A stretch of DNA of 64,000 bases from Actinomycetes bacterium (GTDB lineage Bacteria > Actinomycetota > Acidimicrobiia > Acidimicrobiales > RAAP-2), in contig JAJZBX010000002.1 in NCBI GenBank assembly GCA_021846325.1, positions 124,001 through 188,000 on the forward strand, in the 5' to 3' direction. Made by a program: the position numbers and the translations under genes. Within the stretch, counting starts at the first letter, position 1; every line of letters starts with the position of its first letter. This document shows positions 60,175 to 64,000 of the stretch, one piece after another. The notes beneath the pieces are model-generated. The model searched no databases. It was not told the DNA's origin and was given only the letters and a program-made list of their open reading frames with translations.

Positions 60175-61635
60175 ATGAGTGTGACCACCCCCGATCCAGC
60201 GTCGCGCTGGCCGTGGCTCATCCAAGGTGGGATGGGCATCTCGATCTCGGATTGGCGCCTGGCGCGCAGCGTGGCCCGAGCTGGCCAGTTAGGGGTTGTC
60301 TCGGGAACGGCGATCGATACCGTTTTCGCCCGCCGACTTCAAAAGCACGGGGTGGATGAGCGTCTTCGGGCTGTCCTCGCTCGGTTTCCGGTGCCGGCCA
60401 TCGTCGACGATGTACTTCACCAGTTCACTTCGGTCCGCCGTCGCGCGACCGGGGCGTACCGCACGCCGGTCATGCTCACGCACCAATCCAAGCAGCGTTC
60501 GATTGACCTCCTCGTTCTCGCTGCGTTCGTCGAGGTCGCGTTGGCCAAATCGGGACACGGCGGACTCGTGGGAATCAATCTGCTGACCAAAGTGCAGCTT
60601 CCCACCGTCGCGTTGCTCTGTGGCGCGATGATCGCGGGTGTCGACTTCGTGCTGATGGGGGCTGGCGTTCCGACCCATATCCCCGGGATCTTGGAGCGAC
60701 TTCGTCAAGGTTTCGGCGTCAGCACGCCGCTCGACATGGTCGACGTCACGGTGCGCGATGCGCCGGTCGTGCACTTTGACCCATCGCCGTACCTTGACGG
60801 CGCACCGTCGCTGACCCGCCCCCGCTTCCTCGGCATCATCTCGTCAAACGTCTTGGCCGCGGCGCTGATCAAGCGCAGTGACGGTCCAGTCGATGGATTC
60901 GTCGTCGAGCGTCCTGTCGCGGGCGGACACAATGCTCCGCCCCGGGGCGCACTCACCCTCGACGACCACGATTCGCCCATTTACGGACCGCGCGATGAGG
61001 TGGACTTCTCGTGCCTCGCCGAACTCGGTCGACCCTTTTGGATCGCCGGCGGTGTCACGTCACCGACTCACGTCCGGGCCGCACTAAACCTGGGCGCAAC
61101 CGGTGTTCAGGTTGGCACGTTGTTCGCGTACTGCGACGAGTCCGGCATGGACCCGGTACTTCGCCATCGGGTGATCACCGCGGTTGCCAATGGACCCGTT
61201 GAGGTTCGAACATCCGTGCGCGCGTCATCGACGGGATACCCGTTCAAGGTGGTGTCAGTTGCGGGGACGATTGGCGATCCGTCGGTCTATCAGGAACGTG
61301 AGCGGCGCTGTGACTTGGGCTACCTACGCGAGGCGTACGCCGAGCCCGACGGCACGATCGGCTACCGATGTGCCGCCGAACCCGTAGAGGCGTACGTGCG
61401 AAAAGGTGGTGACGCGAGCCGAACGGTCGACGCAACGTGTCTGTGCAATGGCTTGATGGCCACGTGCGGTCTTGGACAGGTGAGGGCCAACGGCAATGTT
61501 GAGCCGCCAATCATTACAAGTGGTGACTGCCTGAACGAGATTCGCACGCTCGTCGATGGTCGCACCGGTTATCACGCGACCGACGTCATCAGGCACCTGC
61601 GAAGTGGTCTGGACCCCGTAATGACGTCCCAGTAA
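60175..61635 (+). CDS. Nitronate monooxygenase-like FMN oxidoreductase
   Basis: 486 aa TIM-barrel flavoprotein of the NMO/2-nitropropane dioxygenase superfamily, longer than typical NMO (~320-380 aa). WLIQGGMGISISDWRLARSVA is the FMN-site start, followed by GLVGINLLTKVQLP, FVLMGAGVPTHIPGIL, VERPVAGGHNAPP with the His common to NMOs, IAGGVTSPTHVRAALNLGATGVQVGTLFAYC (phosphate site), and a Cys-rich C-terminal part (RRCDLGYL, RCAAEP, TCLCNGLMATCGLG). The C-terminal extension suggests a PfaD- or enoyl-reductase-like subgroup. Substrate unknown. ATG at 60175 with AAGGA about 10 nt upstream. Confidence 0.85.
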   Translation: MSVTTPDPASRWPWLIQGGMGISISDWRLARSVARAGQLGVVSGTAIDTVFARRLQKHGVDERLRAVLARFPVPAIVDDVLHQFTSVRRRATGAYRTPVMLTHQSKQRSIDLLVLAAFVEVALAKSGHGGLVGINLLTKVQLPTVALLCGAMIAGVDFVLMGAGVPTHIPGILERLRQGFGVSTPLDMVDVTVRDAPVVHFDPSPYLDGAPSLTRPRFLGIISSNVLAAALIKRSDGPVDGFVVERPVAGGHNAPPRGALTLDDHDSPIYGPRDEVDFSCLAELGRPFWIAGGVTSPTHVRAALNLGATGVQVGTLFAYCDESGMDPVLRHRVITAVANGPVEVRTSVRASSTGYPFKVVSVAGTIGDPSVYQERERRCDLGYLREAYAEPDGTIGYRCAAEPVEAYVRKGGDASRTVDATCLCNGLMATCGLGQVRANGNVEPPIITSGDCLNEIRTLVDGRTGYHATDVIRHLRSGLDPVMTSQ

Positions 61636-62016
61636 ACAGTCAATGGCGCGCTGTCAGTGCCACATACAACGCCCCCGCCGTTGGAACCGCTTGAGTTCCC
61701 CAGCCCCATCAGCGTGACGGGCAATGGCGCGAGTGCAGTGTTGCCACCGCCGCTCACACGTTGCGCGGATCGAAACGCGTTGACGCCACCGACGGGCTCG
61801 TGAACCTGCATCGCCGCGTTTGCGCCAGCAAACTCGGTCCGCGCCGTCGTCGCAGACGCACGACGACACATCACCAAATCCACCTGGAACGTCCCACCTC
61901 GCTACCGACCCAGCAATTCACGGGTTATCGCTTGAACGCCACGAAAGGTGCCCGGTCGAGCGACCAGCACCACTCAACGACGACATGGAGGACGAAACGA
62001 TACCCGCCCAACGAAA
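61636..62016. other. 381-bp stretch without a recognised gene
   Basis: Between the convergent NMO-like and csp genes. An open minus-strand frame here (61572-61883) is Gly/Ser-rich, has no recognisable domain and overlaps the NMO gene by 64 nt. No hairpin terminator was found. Confidence 0.5.
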
Positions 62017-62055
62017 CCGCGACCCTAGTAAATCCGGGCCGCGACCTTACTAAAT
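62017..62055. repeat. Imperfect direct repeat over the csp stop codon
   Basis: ccgcgaccctagtaaat (62017-62033) and ccgcgaccttactaaat (62039-62055), 15 of 17 bases identical. The second copy contains the csp stop codon and last sense codons. Confidence 0.6.
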
Positions 62056-62250
62056 GACGCGAACGTTCTGTGCTTCCTCACCCTTTTTACCGGGTGCAGC
62101 ATCGAACTCAACGCGCTGTCCCTCTTCGAGAGTCTTGTAGCCGTCGCCCTGGATGTTCGAAAAATGCACGAACACGTCGTCACCCTGCTCGCGCGAAATG
62201 AACCCAAATCCCTTTTCAGCATTGAAAAACTTAACTGTGCCTTGTGCCAC
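62050..62250 (-). CDS. Cold-shock protein (CspA family)
   Basis: 66 aa single OB-fold RNA chaperone: [18 protein letters not shown] (RNP1 in GFGFI), [14 protein letters not shown] (RNP2), [25 protein letters not shown]. Usual length. GTG at 62250 with only a weak ribosome-binding site. The upstream region is AT-richer than the rest of the window and holds TAGTGT at 62306, giving a leader of about 49 nt; whether this leader is thermosensitive cannot be judged from sequence alone. Confidence 0.95.
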   Translation of the reverse strand: MAQGTVKFFNAEKGFGFISREQGDDVFVHFSNIQGDGYKTLEEGQRVEFDAAPGKKGEEAQNVRVI

Positions 62251-62305
62251 GAATACTCAATTCTCACTGCGTCAGACCGACCTATTCGGTTTGATCGCTG
62301 TACGA

Positions 62306-62311
62306 ACACTA
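62306..62311 (-). promoter_or_regulatory. Candidate -10 box TAGTGT of csp
   Basis: TAGTGT on the minus strand, 55 nt upstream of the csp GTG. Confidence 0.3.
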
Positions 62312-62784
62312 CTCGCTTTGATGATGTGACGCATCGAAGCGCGACAAATATGGTGAACACCACTATTTTCGAAGAGTTATTCGCTAGATGAAGTCGGGCG
62401 ACGAGTTCGGCCAGTAGCCCGGGACTGCCGCATCACGCGCGAAGAATCCTGGTGCGTGGGCCCGACGATCCAATGGCAGGTTTCGGCGTTCAGGGGCCTT
62501 TTAGGTTGTTGCACGTGCCCGTAGGGGCTTTTGTCGCCATTTAGCAGTCTGCGAGGATCGCAGGGACCTGACCAGGAGAAGGGTTCACCCGGCACTCATT
62601 GGGAAAAGCACGCCAGAGCACTCTCGGCGAACTCTCGTGAATGATCGAGGCTAAGGGGCCGCGCGAGGTCGTGGAGTACCTGAACTTTGCAGCGTTTGAG
62701 AAGCACAGGGGTGGGAAGTTCGCGCCGGTGGCGCCAGTGCCAGAGGCCTCGAGGCGGTCCCAAACTGGCTTCATCCACCAGCGC
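62312..62784. other. 473-bp gene-poor stretch
   Basis: No convincing coding region, with short frames on both strands only. A weak GCCC-GTAG-GGGC hairpin followed by TTTT lies near 62521-62536 on the plus strand. Two similar segments containing ctcattggg occur near 62597 and 62785, the second over a gene fragment's stop; they may be remnants of decayed sequence. Confidence 0.4.
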
Positions 62785-62892
62785 TCATTGGGCGTAGTGG
62801 GCGGCTTCGAACATCGCCGGCATGACCCTGAGGATCTCGCCGTTGAGCCGCTGGTAGTTGACCGAGTCGAGGTAGGTGAACGTCGCCTTCAT
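62785..62892 (-). pseudogene. Possible C-terminal remnant of an unrecognised gene
   Basis: A 35-codon tail reading MKATFTYLDSVNYQRLNGEI then LRVMPAMFEAAHYAQ and a TGA. The composition (Leu, Met, Phe, Asn, Tyr in helical spacing) looks protein-like, but the frame is closed by a TGA about 50 nt upstream and has no ribosome-binding site. Not recognised; it may be chance. Confidence 0.25.
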
Positions 62893-62926
62893 CAAGCAGG
62901 CGAGCGACGTGCATGGGTTAGCAAGG

Positions 62927-64000
62927 TCAGGTCGAGCGGGTCACATCAGCGATCCCTTGCTGCGTTGTGACGGTGGTGCCACGGACTCCGACGGCAAGGC
63001 ACTCCGACGGCGCCGGACACGCGATGCTCATGAGATCGCCTCCGCTGGATGGCGTCTTCGCCATGACCCATGAGTGCCCGTTCCACTGTGCGCTGCTCCC
63101 GCCGACCGCCCAGCAATCTCGTGCGGATGCACAGGCCAGTCCATCGAAAGTGGCCTGTACTGGTGCCGCCACGCGTTGCCAGGCGCCACCTCGGAGTTGC
63201 AATATGAGATCACCACCGGCGCTTGCGGCAGCCCAGCACATGGACGATGAGCGACACGTAACCGCGAGGGCTTCGCCCAACGGTCCGGGTAGTCCAACGC
63301 TGCGCCAGACGTGTCCGTTCCAGTGCTCGCCGAGTAATCTCGCCGCCGCGGATTGCGCGTTGCTGGCGCCAACGGCCCAGCAGTTCGCAGCTGACGCGCA
63401 ACTGACTCCGTCAAGGGCTGACGCGGTCGGGCTCGGTGCCCCAGTAACCGACCAGTTTCTTCCGTTCCAGTGCTCGACGAGAACGCCGACAGATGGCGTC
63501 CCGCCGTTTCTAAGCCCAACTGCCCAACAGTTCGCACTAGACAGGCAGCTCACGCCGTTCAAGATGTCGTTGCCGGTCGTCTTGGGGCTTGGCGTCGGAT
63601 CGATCTGCCAGCCGTGGCCGCTCCAGTGCTCCGCGTAGGTGTTGAGTCCAACTCGACCAACGGCGAAGCAGCTCGCAGCGCTCGTACAGGCGATGGCGCT
63701 CAGCGCCGCGCCCGGTGTCGCGGGAGACGGCAGGATCGTGAAGGATCCTCCCGTCCACCGCTCAACGAGCGGCGTGACCGCGTTTCGGCCCTGTCCCGCA
63801 AACCCTACGGCAAGGCAGAATGACCGCGAGGCACAGGAAACGCCGCTCAGCGAGTCGAACAATCCCGCGGGATTGGAAACCGGAACCTGGACGAGGCCTT
63901 CGGCGACGCTTGTCGGTCGCTGCGGGTTTGCCCTTCCAGGTGGCGTACTCGTTGTTGTTGCACCCGCTGCGGCCGTGGTGAAGGAGAGATCGCCGGTGGA
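62927..64000 (-). CDS. Surface or secreted protein with seven Cys-x5-Cys repeats (5' end beyond the window)
   Basis: 358 visible codons, open to the right edge. After a Thr/Pro-rich stretch (about residues 1-45) come seven repeats of 38-49 residues, each with a Cys-x5-Cys pair and mostly ending AVG (for example VSCASAANCWAVG), followed by a EHWNG-x-W strand. Seven such units suggest a seven-bladed beta-propeller with one disulfide per blade, so export is likely; the signal peptide would lie outside the window. Relatives are common, unnamed actinobacterial extracellular proteins. Blades 5-7 are more degenerate. Function unknown. Confidence 0.75.
   Translation of the reverse strand, partial: STGDLSFTTAAAGATTTSTPPGRANPQRPTSVAEGLVQVPVSNPAGLFDSLSGVSCASRSFCLAVGFAGQGRNAVTPLVERWTGGSFTILPSPATPGAALSAIACTSAASCFAVGRVGLNTYAEHWSGHGWQIDPTPSPKTTGNDILNGVSCLSSANCWAVGLRNGGTPSVGVLVEHWNGRNWSVTGAPSPTASALDGVSCASAANCWAVGASNAQSAAARLLGEHWNGHVWRSVGLPGPLGEALAVTCRSSSMCWAAASAGGDLILQLRGGAWQRVAAPVQATFDGLACASARDCWAVGGSSAQWNGHSWVMAKTPSSGGDLMSIACPAPSECLAVGVRGTTVTTQQGIADVTRST

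Noticed and set aside
61572..61883. Minus-strand open frame of 103 codons downstream of the NMO-like gene
   Set aside because: Gly/Ser/Asn-rich, no domain, no ribosome-binding site, and it overlaps the end of a well-supported gene by 64 nt. Could be a remnant, but I cannot support it.
62521..62536. Intrinsic terminator GCCC-GTAG-GGGC-TTTT
   Set aside because: Only four base pairs, and no gene ends just upstream on that strand.
1..64000. CRISPR array, integrase, transposase, prophage or riboswitch
   Set aside because: No regularly spaced repeats, no recombinase or transposase motifs and no recognisable riboswitch core were found on either strand.

Overview
The window is a 64 kb stretch of a GC-rich actinobacterial chromosome. 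Three kinds of evidence support this: mycothiol genes (mshC, mshD), the phosphatidylinositol mannoside block thrS-HIT-pgsA-patA-pimA, and an F420:NADPH oxidoreductase, an InhA-type enoyl reductase and a REC-ANTAR regulator of the PdtaR type. Gene order follows Mycobacterium tuberculosis in two blocks (pdtaR-polA-rpsA-coaE-uvrB, and thrS down to aroE). The absence of other mycobacterial traits and the general character suggest a deep actinobacterial lineage such as Acidimicrobiia; that placement is inference.

Layout. 1-12.2 kb: uvrB (cut by the left edge), coaE, rpsA, polA, pdtaR, a small coiled-coil gene and menC on the minus strand, interrupted by a plus-strand peptide-type ABC transporter (dppBCDF-like, no binding protein). 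12.2-15.4 kb: tRNA-Leu(CAA) followed after 2 nt by a type II fatty acid synthesis operon (fabD, fabG, acpP, fabF). 15.4-26.8 kb: alternating small units: a divergent TrpF-like barrel, ygfZ, mshD, a VIT-family protein, an HtdZ-like dehydratase with menG and menF, a polyprenol-phosphate mannosyltransferase, a YbhN-like membrane protein, ppk1 and a SEDS protein. 26.3-54.6 kb: an almost unbroken minus-strand series covering cell wall (rodA, mltG), aroE, tRNA synthetases (alaS, aspS, hisS, thrS), recombination (ruvABC, ruvX, rarA), Rel, SecDF-YajC, PLP synthesis (pdxST), PIM synthesis, mshC and fno. 54.6-64 kb: fabI, an ABC exporter, a short YczE-like protein, an EmrB/QacA-type pump, a secreted neocarzinostatin-fold protein, a nitronate monooxygenase-like enzyme, a cold-shock protein and a repeat-rich surface protein cut by the right edge. 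The last 4 kb has the only sizeable gene-poor stretches.

Genes are packed very tightly. Same-strand neighbours often overlap by 4 nt (ATGA, GTGA), and seven of eight convergent pairs overlap or abut at their stop codons. Many first genes have a TANNNT box 6-7 nt upstream of the start codon, the classic leaderless arrangement. Three divergent pairs share one symmetric TANNNTA box. I see no CRISPR array, integrase, transposase, prophage or riboswitch.

Most of the window is housekeeping. The points most worth a second look are the leaderless and symmetric promoter architecture, the tRNA-to-fabD junction, a probable CTG start for rarA, a TrpF-fold protein without the catalytic residues, an M48-like protein with a broken zinc motif, and a seven-repeat disulfide-laced surface protein. 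I found no clear new defence or mobile system.
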